Assembly: GCF_001468265.1 (NCBI RefSeq)
Contig: NZ_LNRZ01000001.1
Coordinates: forward strand, 434,001 to 498,000
Origin: Sphingopyxis sp. H050
Lineage (GTDB): Bacteria > Pseudomonadota > Alphaproteobacteria > Sphingomonadales > Sphingomonadaceae
Reading direction: 5' to 3'
DNA length: 64,000 nucleotides
The stretch's first letter is position 1. Every line of letters begins with the position of its first letter. This document shows, piece after piece, positions 47,202 through 55,779 of the stretch. The notes under the pieces were generated by a model that worked only from the letters and a program-made list of their open reading frames with translations, was not told the origin of the DNA and did not search any database. The position numbers were made by a program, and so were the translations under genes.

Positions 47202-47870
47202 GTGACGGATAACCTCCAAGCAGCGGGTGCATCCCGTGTCCCGCAGGGCGAGCGCAGCCGGAAGATGCGGGCCCGAATACTCGCCGCGGCGATCGAACTA
47301 CTTCGAGAGAAGGGGTATTCGGCTTTTCGTGTTGCGGATGTAGCCGACGCCGCTGGCGTATCGCGCGGCGCGCAATTGCATCATTTCCCAACGAAGGACC
47401 TCCTCGTTGCGGCGTGCCTCGAGCAAGTCTTTGCCGTCGCGTTGGAACGAGCCAGCGAAGCTGCCGGTAGAGCCGCAGACGACGATCGGATACTCGAGGC
47501 CGCCTGTGAGGATGCGGAAGCATTTTTTTACGGGGAGGATTTCCTGATCGCACTCGACCTTGTCATTTCGGGCAACAAACTTCGCGCGCTTGCGGACGAT
47601 GTGCGGGGAATGTCGAAGCGACGGCGTGTCGGAGCCGAGCAGGCCTGGGTTCGGCGCTTCGCCCGGACCGGTATTTCGCCTTCCGACGCCGAGGACATAT
47701 TGTGGCTGATGTGGAGCGTCATTCGAGGACTGGCCATCAGAAACCAGATTGGCCGCGACCCTGAACGCTCTAAGCGCGTGACAAGGATGACCATCGATCT
47801 GCTTTCGGAATATACCGGGAAGCTCCGCAAGCAGCCGGCCCACGGCGAGGGGCCCGGCGAGGCCGGTTGA
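47202..47870 (+). CDS. TetR-family transcriptional regulator
   Basis: A 222-residue regulator. The N-terminal HTH reads ILAAAIELLREKGYSAFRVA ... AAGVSRGAQLHHFPTKDLLV, typical of TetR DNA-binding domains. The C-terminal ligand domain is not conserved enough to name the inducer. It is the only regulator recognised on the island and is a candidate for controlling the block promoters, though no palindrome was found in its own 148-bp upstream space. The start GTG 47202 is the first in frame. It converges with the ligase gene. Confidence 0.85.
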   Translation: MTDNLQAAGASRVPQGERSRKMRARILAAAIELLREKGYSAFRVADVADAAGVSRGAQLHHFPTKDLLVAACLEQVFAVALERASEAAGRAADDDRILEAACEDAEAFFYGEDFLIALDLVISGNKLRALADDVRGMSKRRRVGAEQAWVRRFARTGISPSDAEDILWLMWSVIRGLAIRNQIGRDPERSKRVTRMTIDLLSEYTGKLRKQPAHGEGPGEAG

Positions 47871-47898
47871 CCTTGGCGCTGCCCGCCGCCGGTCCCGG

Positions 47899-49530
47899 TC
47901 AGTTGTCAGCCCCGTAGAGCCCGGCATAACGGTCACGCAGCTGCTTCTTGTCGATCTTCCCCGTCGCGGTGAGCGGGACGGGACCGAACAGAATCTGATC
48001 GGGCAGCTGCCACTTGGCAAACTCCCTTGAAAGGGTCGCCATGACATCGCTTTCGGCCGGCTCCGCCCCGTCATGGGGCTCGATGATCAGTAGCGGGCGC
48101 TCCTCCCATTTTGGATGCGCTATACCGACTACGGCAGCAACCTTTACTCCGCTGCATCCGGCAGCTGCATTTTCGAGGTCGATCGAACTGATCCATTCGC
48201 CCCCCGACTTGATAACGTCCTTCGTGCGATCGGTAATGCGCATGAAGCCGAAGCTGTCGATCGTCGCGACGTCGCCGGTATCGAACCAGCCGAGATCGTC
48301 CGTACAGTCCGATGGCTGTCGAAAATAGCGTTGTACGACCCAAGGGCCTCGCACCTGCAAAGCCCCGGAACTGCGGCCGTCGTGGGCGCATGTGGTGCCG
48401 TCGTCTCCCACAATCCGCATGTCGACCCCGAACTGGAGTCGCCCCTGGCGCGTCCACAACATGTCCTGCATCTCCGCCTCGCCGAGGGCAGCGATTGCCG
48501 GGGTCGGTGTCGCAATGACGCCGAGTGGGCATGTTTCTGTCATTCCCCAAAGCTGGAGAACATCGACATCATAGGAGGATTTGAATGTCTCAGCCATTGC
48601 GCGCGGAACGGCTGATCCGCCGATCATGATGCGTTTCAAAGGTCCGGGTGCGCTCCTGGTCGCCTCGAGATGGGCAAGATACATGGTCCAGATCGTGGGA
48701 ACGCCCCCGGTAAAGGTGACCTCCTCGTCGCGAATGAGCTCGTGGAGGCTCGCCCCGTCCAGCCGGTCTGCCGGCAGTACGAGCTTGGCGCCGCAAAGCG
48801 GGGCCACGAAGGGAAGCCCCCAGGCCGTTGCGTGGTAAAGCGACGAACAGGGCATCACGGAATCGAAGGGCGTGAGGCCAAATGCGCTCGCAAGGCTTGC
48901 TCCCATCGCGTGAAGCACAACGGCCCGGTGGCTGTACAGAACCCCTTTTGGGTCGCCCGTCGTGCCCGAGGTATAGCAGAGAAATGCCGCCGAATTCTCG
49001 TCGAACATGGGCCAGCTGATCGTCTCCGGGAACTGGGCGAGCAAAGTGTCGTACGCGCGCGCTTCCAATTCACCGCCAGCGGCAAGCGGCTCGGCCGCGA
49101 GGACGATGAAAGTTTCGACATGGTGAAGCGCGGGCGCGATGCGCTCGACCAGAGCCGCGAGATTCGCCTCGAACAAGAGGACGCGGCTCTCGGCGTGATT
49201 CAGCGTGTATATCAGTTGCTCGTCGGACAGGCGCGGATTGGCGGTGTGGAGTACCGCTCCGAGGCCCGGCACGGCGTAGAAGAGCTCAAGGTGGCGGTGT
49301 GTATTCCATGCGAGAGACGATACCCTGTCTCCGCTGGCGACGCCCGCGGCGGCGAGCATATTGGCGCTCTGCGCCGTCCGTCGCGCCAGTCCGGCATAGT
49401 CGTAGCGCCACAGATCGGCGCTACCGGGTTCGACCGATACGACGGGCCGGTTACCGTGCGCGCGAACGGCATAATCGAGTATCGACCCGATGGTGAGCTG
49501 CGCCGATTGCATCTGTCCGTTGATCGTCAT
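47899..49530 (-). CDS. AMP-forming acyl/aryl-CoA ligase
   Basis: A 543-residue adenylate-forming ligase with P-loop YTSGTTGDPKG, the A5 motif QLWGMTETCP, the A7/A8 region WFDTGDVATIDSFGFMRITD plus RTKDVIKSGGEWIS, and C-terminal GKIDKKQL. It likely makes a CoA thioester from a carboxylic intermediate of the pathway. The frame is open to 49644, but ATG 49530 has GGAGTGA 5 bases before it. Last gene of the minus-strand block 2 and 156 bp downstream of TonB receptor 2. Confidence 0.87.
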   Translation of the reverse strand: MTINGQMQSAQLTIGSILDYAVRAHGNRPVVSVEPGSADLWRYDYAGLARRTAQSANMLAAAGVASGDRVSSLAWNTHRHLELFYAVPGLGAVLHTANPRLSDEQLIYTLNHAESRVLLFEANLAALVERIAPALHHVETFIVLAAEPLAAGGELEARAYDTLLAQFPETISWPMFDENSAAFLCYTSGTTGDPKGVLYSHRAVVLHAMGASLASAFGLTPFDSVMPCSSLYHATAWGLPFVAPLCGAKLVLPADRLDGASLHELIRDEEVTFTGGVPTIWTMYLAHLEATRSAPGPLKRIMIGGSAVPRAMAETFKSSYDVDVLQLWGMTETCPLGVIATPTPAIAALGEAEMQDMLWTRQGRLQFGVDMRIVGDDGTTCAHDGRSSGALQVRGPWVVQRYFRQPSDCTDDLGWFDTGDVATIDSFGFMRITDRTKDVIKSGGEWISSIDLENAAAGCSGVKVAAVVGIAHPKWEERPLLIIEPHDGAEPAESDVMATLSREFAKWQLPDQILFGPVPLTATGKIDKKQLRDRYAGLYGADN

Positions 49531-49686
49531 GAAGTCACTCCGGGTCGGTATGGACCACCTAATCTCCAGCGATTGTGAATCAAAGTCCGCCAGCACGTGC
49601 CCTATCGGCAAGCGCTGGCGGACAAGGCGGCAGCCTGGCCGCACGCGATCCGCGAATTCGTCGCCCTCGGATCGCGTTCGGGCGCG

Positions 49687-51870
49687 TCAGAACCGCAGTT
49701 CGGCGCTGACGCCCACTTTCCTTGGTTGTTCGTAAAAGCCATCGGTCGCCTGGGCGCCGACGCGGATCGTCTGAAAGACCTTCTCGTTGGTGAGGTTGGT
49801 CGCCCACAGGCTGAACTTCCAGCGATCTCCGGTCGGAGCGAAGGAAATCGACGCATTCGTCAGGGTATAGCTCGGCTGCGAGAAGAGATTCTGGAAATCA
49901 TAATAGAGCCGGCTCGAATAGAAGGTGTTCACGGAAACGCCGAGGCGACCCGCATCGAACTCGTGGCCCCAGTCGACGCCGAGGTTGAACGTCCATTCGG
50001 GCGCGCGGGTCATTACGTTGCCCGAAGCGTCCGCCGGCGAAACGGTGTTGCCGCCATCCGGGCGGGGAAAGAAGCTCTGGGCGAGCGGAAAGTTGCGATA
50101 GCGCGCGTGGCTGTAAGCAACCGATCCGCGGATGCTCAGGTCCTGTACCGGCTGCACGATCGCCTCGAACTCACCGCCGTAGATCTTCGCATTGGCCGCA
50201 TTCTGCAGGATGTAACTCGGGCCCGACGCGTCCTTCGCCTGCACCTGGAGATCGTCGTAGGTGTAATGGTAGACGGCGAGGTTCGTACGCAGCCAATCGG
50301 CGGGATCGACCTTGATTCCGGCTTCCCACGCCTTGATATTTTCCGGATTGACCGGGTTTGGCGAGGTGCCGGCCATATTATAGACGCCGCTCTTGAACGC
50401 GGTGCCGTAGCTCGCATAAATGTTGCCGTCCGGCGAAAATTGGTAGCGTATGGCACCGCGATAGTTGAACTTGTTGAAGGATTTGGCCGTCTTCGGAACA
50501 ACGAGATTGCCATTCACGACCTGTTCGAACGTGCGCCTTTCGGTCGTATAACGGGCGCCCACGGTCACGAACAGATCGTCGACGATCTCGTATGTTCCTT
50601 CGGCGAACCCTGCGAAGGAGCGACCGGACAGCGCGGGGTCAAGGCGGAGCGTGGTCGCTGGAATGCCGGGGCCGGCAGAGGTCACGATTTGCAGGCCGGA
50701 ATGCCCCCCGAACTGGTAGAAATAGCCGCCGGCAAGCCACTGGAAGCGGCCGGGATCGGCGGAACTGAATTTGATTTCCTGGCTCCCCGACTCGGTCGCA
50801 AAGGCTGCCGGGAAATTACCCAGGAAGATGTTCGAGGCGTCGGAATCGGTTTCCTGATACCAGCGCAGGTTCATGAAGCCGCTCGTCGCCTCGACGTTGA
50901 AGCCATCGAATTCTAGCTTGATGTGAAGCGCTGCGTTCCAACGGCGAAGATCCAGTGCCGGGATACCGGTCAAGGATGCCTGCCATGCATCGGTAGGCAG
51001 TATGACGCCGGGAAAACGGCGGCCCGCGGTGTTTCCGTTAACCGGCTGCGGCGAGTTGGTCGTGCTGTTCTGGTCGAAGAACTCGCCCGTAAGGATGATT
51101 TTGGCGTTGTCCGCGGGCTGCCAGAGAAGCTTGCTGCGCAGGTTGATCACCTGCTGGTCGCCGAGCGTGCCGCCGCGAACAAGGTCGTCGATATAGCCAT
51201 CGTTCTTGCGATACAGCGCGGCGAAATCCGCCGCGAACTTGTCGCTCAGGCCGCCGGTGATGTAGAAGCGCGCGTCGTAGTCGCCCGCATCGTTGCGCAT
51301 CCGGCCGTAACGCAGCGACGCCTTGCCGCGGAGATCGAAGCTCGGGTCCGGCGTGATCACGTTGATGAGGCCGCCGGTGGCATTGCGCCCGAATGTCGTG
51401 CCCTGGGGGCCGCGAAGCACCTCGACGCGCTCGACCTCGACGAGGTCGATCCAGTTCGCGGCCGATTCCGGCTGGTACACGCCATCGATATAGGTGGCGA
51501 TATTGGGCTCGTCGCCGATGGAAATCCCGGTCGACCCGACGCCGCGAATGACGGGCTGAAAGACGCCCATGTTGCGGCTGCCGATGAAGCCGGGCACAAC
51601 CTGGGTCAGCGAACGAACCGTCGACACATCGGCGGCCGAAAGCGAATCTCCCGTGATTGCCGTCACGGCGACAGCGACGTCCTGCAGCCGCTCTTCGCGC
51701 CGGGTCGCCGTCACGATGATATCGGAAATGCCTGTGCTCGACTGTGCTTCGGGCTCCGGCTCGGTGGCCGTTGCGGTCTCCTGCGCGTGGCCGGCCACGC
51801 TCCATGCAAACGCGATCATTGCGACGCCGCTCGCCAGGATGCGCGAGCCTCTGCGGCTATTCTTCGACAT
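49687..51870 (-). CDS. TonB-dependent outer membrane receptor 2
   Basis: A 727-residue receptor. A signal peptide (to about 29, GHAQE) is followed by DIIVTATRREERLQDVAVAV, a plug with VIRGVGSTGISIGDEPN and VEVLRGPQGTTFGRNATGG, and a barrel ending GVSAELRF. It is a close paralogue of receptor 1 (37414): plug sequences agree over long stretches such as INVITPDPSFD. GGGAGAGGGAGAAAA precedes the start. Each catabolic block thus has its own receptor. Confidence 0.9.
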   Translation of the reverse strand: MSKNSRRGSRILASGVAMIAFAWSVAGHAQETATATEPEPEAQSSTGISDIIVTATRREERLQDVAVAVTAITGDSLSAADVSTVRSLTQVVPGFIGSRNMGVFQPVIRGVGSTGISIGDEPNIATYIDGVYQPESAANWIDLVEVERVEVLRGPQGTTFGRNATGGLINVITPDPSFDLRGKASLRYGRMRNDAGDYDARFYITGGLSDKFAADFAALYRKNDGYIDDLVRGGTLGDQQVINLRSKLLWQPADNAKIILTGEFFDQNSTTNSPQPVNGNTAGRRFPGVILPTDAWQASLTGIPALDLRRWNAALHIKLEFDGFNVEATSGFMNLRWYQETDSDASNIFLGNFPAAFATESGSQEIKFSSADPGRFQWLAGGYFYQFGGHSGLQIVTSAGPGIPATTLRLDPALSGRSFAGFAEGTYEIVDDLFVTVGARYTTERRTFEQVVNGNLVVPKTAKSFNKFNYRGAIRYQFSPDGNIYASYGTAFKSGVYNMAGTSPNPVNPENIKAWEAGIKVDPADWLRTNLAVYHYTYDDLQVQAKDASGPSYILQNAANAKIYGGEFEAIVQPVQDLSIRGSVAYSHARYRNFPLAQSFFPRPDGGNTVSPADASGNVMTRAPEWTFNLGVDWGHEFDAGRLGVSVNTFYSSRLYYDFQNLFSQPSYTLTNASISFAPTGDRWKFSLWATNLTNEKVFQTIRVGAQATDGFYEQPRKVGVSAELRF

Positions 51871-51900
51871 TATTTTTCTCCCTCTCCCTGATTATTCTGC

Positions 51901-52491
51901 TCAGTTCAGACGCAAATATCCTTCGAGAAAATCCAGGCGGTCGTTGCCCCAGAAAATCTGGTCATCGACGAACATCATCGGCGCGCCGAACACGCCGCGC
52001 GCATAAGCTTTCGATCTCGCCTCGCGGTAGCGGAGCGCGCCCTCCCCGGACGTGACGAAGGCCGTCACTTCGTCCGGATCGAGCCCCGCCGTCGATGATG
52101 CTGCGCGCAGTTCCTGGTCGTCGCGGGGGTCGATGCCGATCCCCCAGATCCTGCGATACCCGTCGGCGACGAACGCCTCGGCAGCGCCGCACTGCGCCGC
52201 GTATATGGCAGCGATGTTCCATTCGGAGCACTCGAAGCTTGCGGGAAAGGCGAGGGGAACCTCATATCGGTCCGCCCAGCGTCCAAGATCGGCCATCAGA
52301 ACCTTGATCTTGGCCGGAACTTCGCGGTTAGACGGGCCGTAGTTGCCTGCCGCAATCTTGGCCTCGGGTATGTCGATCGGATGATAGGCAAGGGTCCGGC
52401 CATGCGCGCGCGCCATTGCGGGTAGCCGCACGTGAGCAAGGTAGCTGAACGGGCTGATGAAATCGAAGTAGAAATCGATGACGGATGTCAT
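51901..52491 (-). CDS. 2-hydroxychromene-2-carboxylate isomerase family protein
   Basis: A 196-residue DsbA-fold protein of the HCCA isomerase (NahD) family. The motif DFYFDFISPFSYLAH carries the catalytic serine at S13. These enzymes use glutathione to interconvert 2-hydroxychromene-2-carboxylate and trans-o-hydroxybenzylidenepyruvate in naphthalene-type ring opening. Location next to Rieske oxygenase C and a BphC/NahC-like enzyme supports a fused-ring pathway. The frame is open upstream but ATG 52491 overlaps the stop of the alpha subunit gene as ATGA. Confidence 0.85.
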   Translation of the reverse strand: MTSVIDFYFDFISPFSYLAHVRLPAMARAHGRTLAYHPIDIPEAKIAAGNYGPSNREVPAKIKVLMADLGRWADRYEVPLAFPASFECSEWNIAAIYAAQCGAAEAFVADGYRRIWGIGIDPRDDQELRAASSTAGLDPDEVTAFVTSGEGALRYREARSKAYARGVFGAPMMFVDDQIFWGNDRLDFLEGYLRLN

Positions 52492-53759
52492 GGGAGGGCC
52501 TCTTCGAAGCCGACCATCTTCCGATAGTTTTGCCAGAAGCCGATAATGGCCCCTTCGGTCACCAGATGATCGGCATCGTCCGCGCCGCCGCCGCCCATTG
52601 CGATGTACGACTTCGCACCGCGATCGGGTGTGACTGCCTGCTGGACGATTTCTACCGCCTCGCCGTCCTCCATCGAGATAACCCCGGCGGGACCGATCAG
52701 ATTGGACTGCTTCAGCCGGATGGCATCCATTTCCGGGTCGTCGTCGGCGTAGCCGAACTGGGTCCACACGAGTTCGAACGAGTCCGGCCCGCGCGTGACA
52801 ATCTGGCGCACCGCGAGCGTATTCGATATCTGCTGGAGGATGAGGTTCGGATAGAGTGCCAGGATGACGAGCGTAATCCCATCCGGGAACTCGCTGCGCC
52901 CCGCCAGCAGCGAGGGGTCCTTGAGCGTGAAGCTCGTGTCGAAGCTGCGCGATTCCTGGTAGACTTGGCTGTCGCGCTCGGCGTCGTTGCTTCCTGCCAT
53001 CGAAAACAGGAGCGAATGCCGCTTGTTCTCGTCCATCACGCACTTGCCTGTCTGGGTCGAGCGATAAAGACCGAATGTATTGTGAAACAGGTGAAGCAGG
53101 CTCGCATGATAGGGGTCGCGCGTATTCTCGGCGTACAGTTTCCAGTTGCCGTGAATGAACTGGCGCTGATTCCCCAAAATCTTGACGGGGCGACACATAA
53201 TCCGTTCGACATGCTCCGTGATGAGCGGGCCGAGATAGTCGCGCAGTGGCTCGACCTCTTCGGAGAATGTGGCGAAGACCAGCCCGTTTAGGGACTCCAC
53301 CCGCAGCTTGACCAGGCCGTGATCCTTGAGTGCGAAGTCAGCGGGCATTCCGCCCTGGCCCTTGATACCGCGGCGAAAGGGAACACCAATGAGATCCCCG
53401 TTCAGATCGTAGGCCCACTGGTGGTAGACACATTCGAGGTGCGGCGCGTTGCCGCGGCGCTCACGGCAAACCATGGCGCCGCGATGCGCGCACCTGTTGA
53501 GGACGACATGCAGGCCGCCATCCTTGTCGCGCGTGACGACGACCGGCGTGTCGCCGATGAACGTCGCCTTGTAGTCGCCCGGCTCCGGCACCTCGGCTTC
53601 CAAGGCGACGAAATTCCAGGTGGGGCCGCGAAAGAGACGCTCTTGTTCCGCCTTGTAATACGCCTCGTCAGTGAAGACCGAGTAGGGAACCCGGCACCCG
53701 ATGCGATCGTGCTCGCTCGCTGTTGCCGATGCGTCGGCCGCGCCGTGATTGTTGAGCAT
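52488..53759 (-). CDS. Rieske oxygenase C, large (alpha) subunit
   Basis: A 423-residue alpha subunit, the length of the salicylate/terephthalate-type group. Rieske ligands are C90, H92, C110 and H113 (CAHRGA ... CVYHQW). The iron site is D215, H218 and H223 in ENTRDPYHASLLH, with the canonical helix length, unlike oxygenases A and B. The substrate cannot be fixed; salicylate-, anthranilate- or terephthalate-like acids are plausible. GAGGTAAGG precedes the start. It is between its beta subunit and the isomerase on the minus strand. Confidence 0.9.
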   Translation of the reverse strand: MLNNHGAADASATASEHDRIGCRVPYSVFTDEAYYKAEQERLFRGPTWNFVALEAEVPEPGDYKATFIGDTPVVVTRDKDGGLHVVLNRCAHRGAMVCRERRGNAPHLECVYHQWAYDLNGDLIGVPFRRGIKGQGGMPADFALKDHGLVKLRVESLNGLVFATFSEEVEPLRDYLGPLITEHVERIMCRPVKILGNQRQFIHGNWKLYAENTRDPYHASLLHLFHNTFGLYRSTQTGKCVMDENKRHSLLFSMAGSNDAERDSQVYQESRSFDTSFTLKDPSLLAGRSEFPDGITLVILALYPNLILQQISNTLAVRQIVTRGPDSFELVWTQFGYADDDPEMDAIRLKQSNLIGPAGVISMEDGEAVEIVQQAVTPDRGAKSYIAMGGGGADDADHLVTEGAIIGFWQNYRKMVGFEEALP

Positions 53760-53773
53760 GCCTTACCTCAGTC

Positions 53774-54292
53774 CTAGATGGGTCGAACCATCAGAGTGTC
53801 CACAAGGTCCGTATCGAAGATCGCTTTCTTCGAACGAAAAAGAAATCGTCCTGAACTGTAAACTATTTCGTCGACATACTTCCCGGTGTTGTAAACGAAT
53901 GACTGGCCTATATTTCGGGTCTGCAGTACAACATAGTTGGTGTGTGCCGTGACAGCCTCCGGCGTAACGCCATGGATACGGCTGGTGCTGATGATGTGAC
54001 GATAGTTATGGACGGGAAAAATGTTCGCCCTTCGTAACGAGACGACGCGATCGACGAGCATGCCCCTGCTGTCGCAGAAGATGGTTGCGACGGGCAGGCC
54101 GCGGTCTGCATTTTCGCGGGGTATGACCGAATATAGGCATTCCTCGGTGAAGAGGTCCGGCCACTCCTCCAAACGGTCGTCGTCGATCAATTCGGCATGG
54201 AGGGCAACGAGGTCGGTGACTTCGCGCATCAATTCTGCCCGAGGGAGGGTCGTGAGGTCCACCGGCTCAGGCTTCACTGCGGGGCGGATCAA
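53774..54292 (-). CDS. Rieske oxygenase C, small (beta) subunit
   Basis: A 172-residue beta subunit, with LHAELIDDDRLEEWPDLFTEE and YSVIPRENADRG as family markers, and NIFPVHNYRHIISTSRI. The start is uncertain: TTG 54292 is the longest, but GTG 54277 (overlapping the ferredoxin stop by 11 bp) or ATG 54229 would also give a complete domain. It lies between ferredoxin and alpha subunit genes. Confidence 0.85.
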   Translation of the reverse strand: MIRPAVKPEPVDLTTLPRAELMREVTDLVALHAELIDDDRLEEWPDLFTEECLYSVIPRENADRGLPVATIFCDSRGMLVDRVVSLRRANIFPVHNYRHIISTSRIHGVTPEAVTAHTNYVVLQTRNIGQSFVYNTGKYVDEIVYSSGRFLFRSKKAIFDTDLVDTLMVRPI

Positions 54293-54605
54293 TGGTGATC
54301 CACCCGTCTTCCAGGGTCACCGGGTAGGTCTTCAGGGCAATCTGGCAAGGATAGGTCGTCGCGGCCCCGCTCGGAATATCGAATGCGCCGCCATGATAAG
54401 GGCATTCGATCGTCGCGCCGTCCTGATATCCGTCGGTCAGGAGAGCGCTTCCGTGAGTGCAAGTATTGTCAGTGACAAAATAGTCGCCGTCTACATTATA
54501 GACGGCAAGAGGCGGATAGGCGCCGGGAGCTATCGCGACGGGTTCGCCGTCCTTCGGTTCTTCTATTCGGCACAGGCGAATTCTCTCCATCGCAACCATT
54601 TCCAT
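54267..54605 (-). CDS. Rieske-type ferredoxin
   Basis: A 112-residue electron carrier with [2Fe-2S] ligands C49, H51, C68 and H71 (CTHGSALL ... CPYHGG), like the BphF/NahAb class. It should pass electrons from a reductase to oxygenase C and possibly to oxygenases A, B and D, as it is the only ferredoxin seen in the window. No ferredoxin reductase is present, so that partner is elsewhere, as is common in sphingomonads. Three ATGs lie in the first six codons; the first is used. Confidence 0.9.
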   Translation of the reverse strand: MEMVAMERIRLCRIEEPKDGEPVAIAPGAYPPLAVYNVDGDYFVTDNTCTHGSALLTDGYQDGATIECPYHGGAFDIPSGAATTYPCQIALKTYPVTLEDGWITIDPPRSEA

Positions 54606-54637
54606 TTGTTAGATGCCCTTGATTGATCGGCGCCAAA

Positions 54638-55537
54638 TCAGCCGAGCGGGATATCCATGCCGTAACCCTCGGCCTCGTTGCCGTGGCCGAAGAGGTCGCG
54701 AAGATAATGCTCCTGCTGGGGTCCGGCCTTCTTTGCTCCCCAGCCGAATTCCCACAGCCACCCCGACGGGTTGGCACAATAGAAGGTGAGCGCTTCGTCG
54801 TTGGCATGCTTGCCGAGTTGGAGAGCCACGTCGATTTTCTGCTCGCGCACCATGTCGTGAGCAAGGCCGAGGTCGTCGAGCTCGGTATATTCGAGCATCA
54901 GGTGGTTGATGCGCTTCTCCATCGGTCCGAGCCCGAAGGCGACCGAATGTTGCCGGTCGTTGCAATGCATGAAATAAGGTGTGGCAACCATGCCGTTCGG
55001 AAGGGTGAGTCGATACTCGACCGACCCCCTCAAACCGAGCAATTCGTAGAAGCGGACCGCAGCGGGAACGTCATCCTGTCGTAGAATGCAGTGACCTACG
55101 CCTTCCGGCCCGGTGACGAACTTTCCGAACATCGGGCGGCCCGGGTGGAAAGGACGATGATTGTCGACTTGCGGACCGTAGAAAATCTCGGTCGGATTGC
55201 CGCCTGGGTCCTTCAGCTTGGCAAGCCCGAGAACATGGCGATCGAGGGCCTCGGCTTCGGTCGATACATCAACCTCGATATTCTGCGAGACCAGCTTTTC
55301 GACAAGGTCGTCGAACTCGCGCGGTCCGGCCACCCGCCACCCCAGATAGGCGAGGTCGTCGCCGCCGTCCCGGTGCAGGGCGATTCGATGATGCCACTTG
55401 TCCATTCTCAAATAGGCGCGACCGTCCTCGCCCTCGTCGACATATTCCATGCCCGCGATGCCGCTGGCGAATCGCTTCCAGGCGTCAAGGTCGGATACCG
55501 ACAGTCCCAGATAGCCAAGCTCGGTCACGCCCGTCAT
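54638..55537 (-). CDS. Type I extradiol dioxygenase, BphC/NahC type
   Basis: A 300-residue two-domain ring-cleavage dioxygenase. The metal ligands are present: H in GVGHCILRQ, H in RINHLMLEY and E in WLWEFGWG. The catalytic H in RQHSVAFG, H in GKHAND and Y in TFYCAN are also present. Size and motifs fit 2,3-dihydroxybiphenyl / 1,2-dihydroxynaphthalene dioxygenases. With the downstream HCCA isomerase, a dihydroxynaphthalene-like bicyclic diol is the most natural substrate. ATG 55537 has GGGAG 8 bases before it; the longer frame to 55648 runs into the promoter. First gene of block 2. Confidence 0.88.
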   Translation of the reverse strand: MTGVTELGYLGLSVSDLDAWKRFASGIAGMEYVDEGEDGRAYLRMDKWHHRIALHRDGGDDLAYLGWRVAGPREFDDLVEKLVSQNIEVDVSTEAEALDRHVLGLAKLKDPGGNPTEIFYGPQVDNHRPFHPGRPMFGKFVTGPEGVGHCILRQDDVPAAVRFYELLGLRGSVEYRLTLPNGMVATPYFMHCNDRQHSVAFGLGPMEKRINHLMLEYTELDDLGLAHDMVREQKIDVALQLGKHANDEALTFYCANPSGWLWEFGWGAKKAGPQQEHYLRDLFGHGNEAEGYGMDIPLG

Positions 55538-55601
55538 TTTCCGCACTCCCACAGCATTTTTTCTCATTTGAGGGGCGATTCGCCCCGATGCATCTCTTAT
55601 G

Positions 55602-55653
55602 GTGCAACGTGGTTCCGATAGTGCAACTTTGTTCTGAGTGCAACCCATTGCAC
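55602..55653. promoter_or_regulatory. Divergent operator region with repeated GTGCAAC and one palindrome
   Basis: GTGCAAC occurs at 55602, 55621 and 55638. The third copy forms the perfect palindrome GTGCAA-N4-TTGCAC (55638-55653), next to CATTATGGCAT. The array lies between the divergent blocks 2 and 3, and its flank is repeated at 33425. A regulator binding cooperatively to both promoters is the likely explanation. Confidence 0.6.
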
Positions 55654-55779
55654 ATTATGGCATAGCTGCTATGGTGATCGTCAGGGCGAAATCGGCTTGA
55701 GCGCAGCGTTCGCGCCTTTCCGATCCTCCCGAAGCGTAACGGGCCCGCCGACGAACGGCCGGCGAACATGGAGAGAGGG

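Noticed and set aside
52488..54605. Firm naming of oxygenase C as salicylate hydroxylase
   Set aside because: Length and motifs suit salicylate-, anthranilate- and terephthalate-type enzymes equally; substrate cannot be decided from the sequence.
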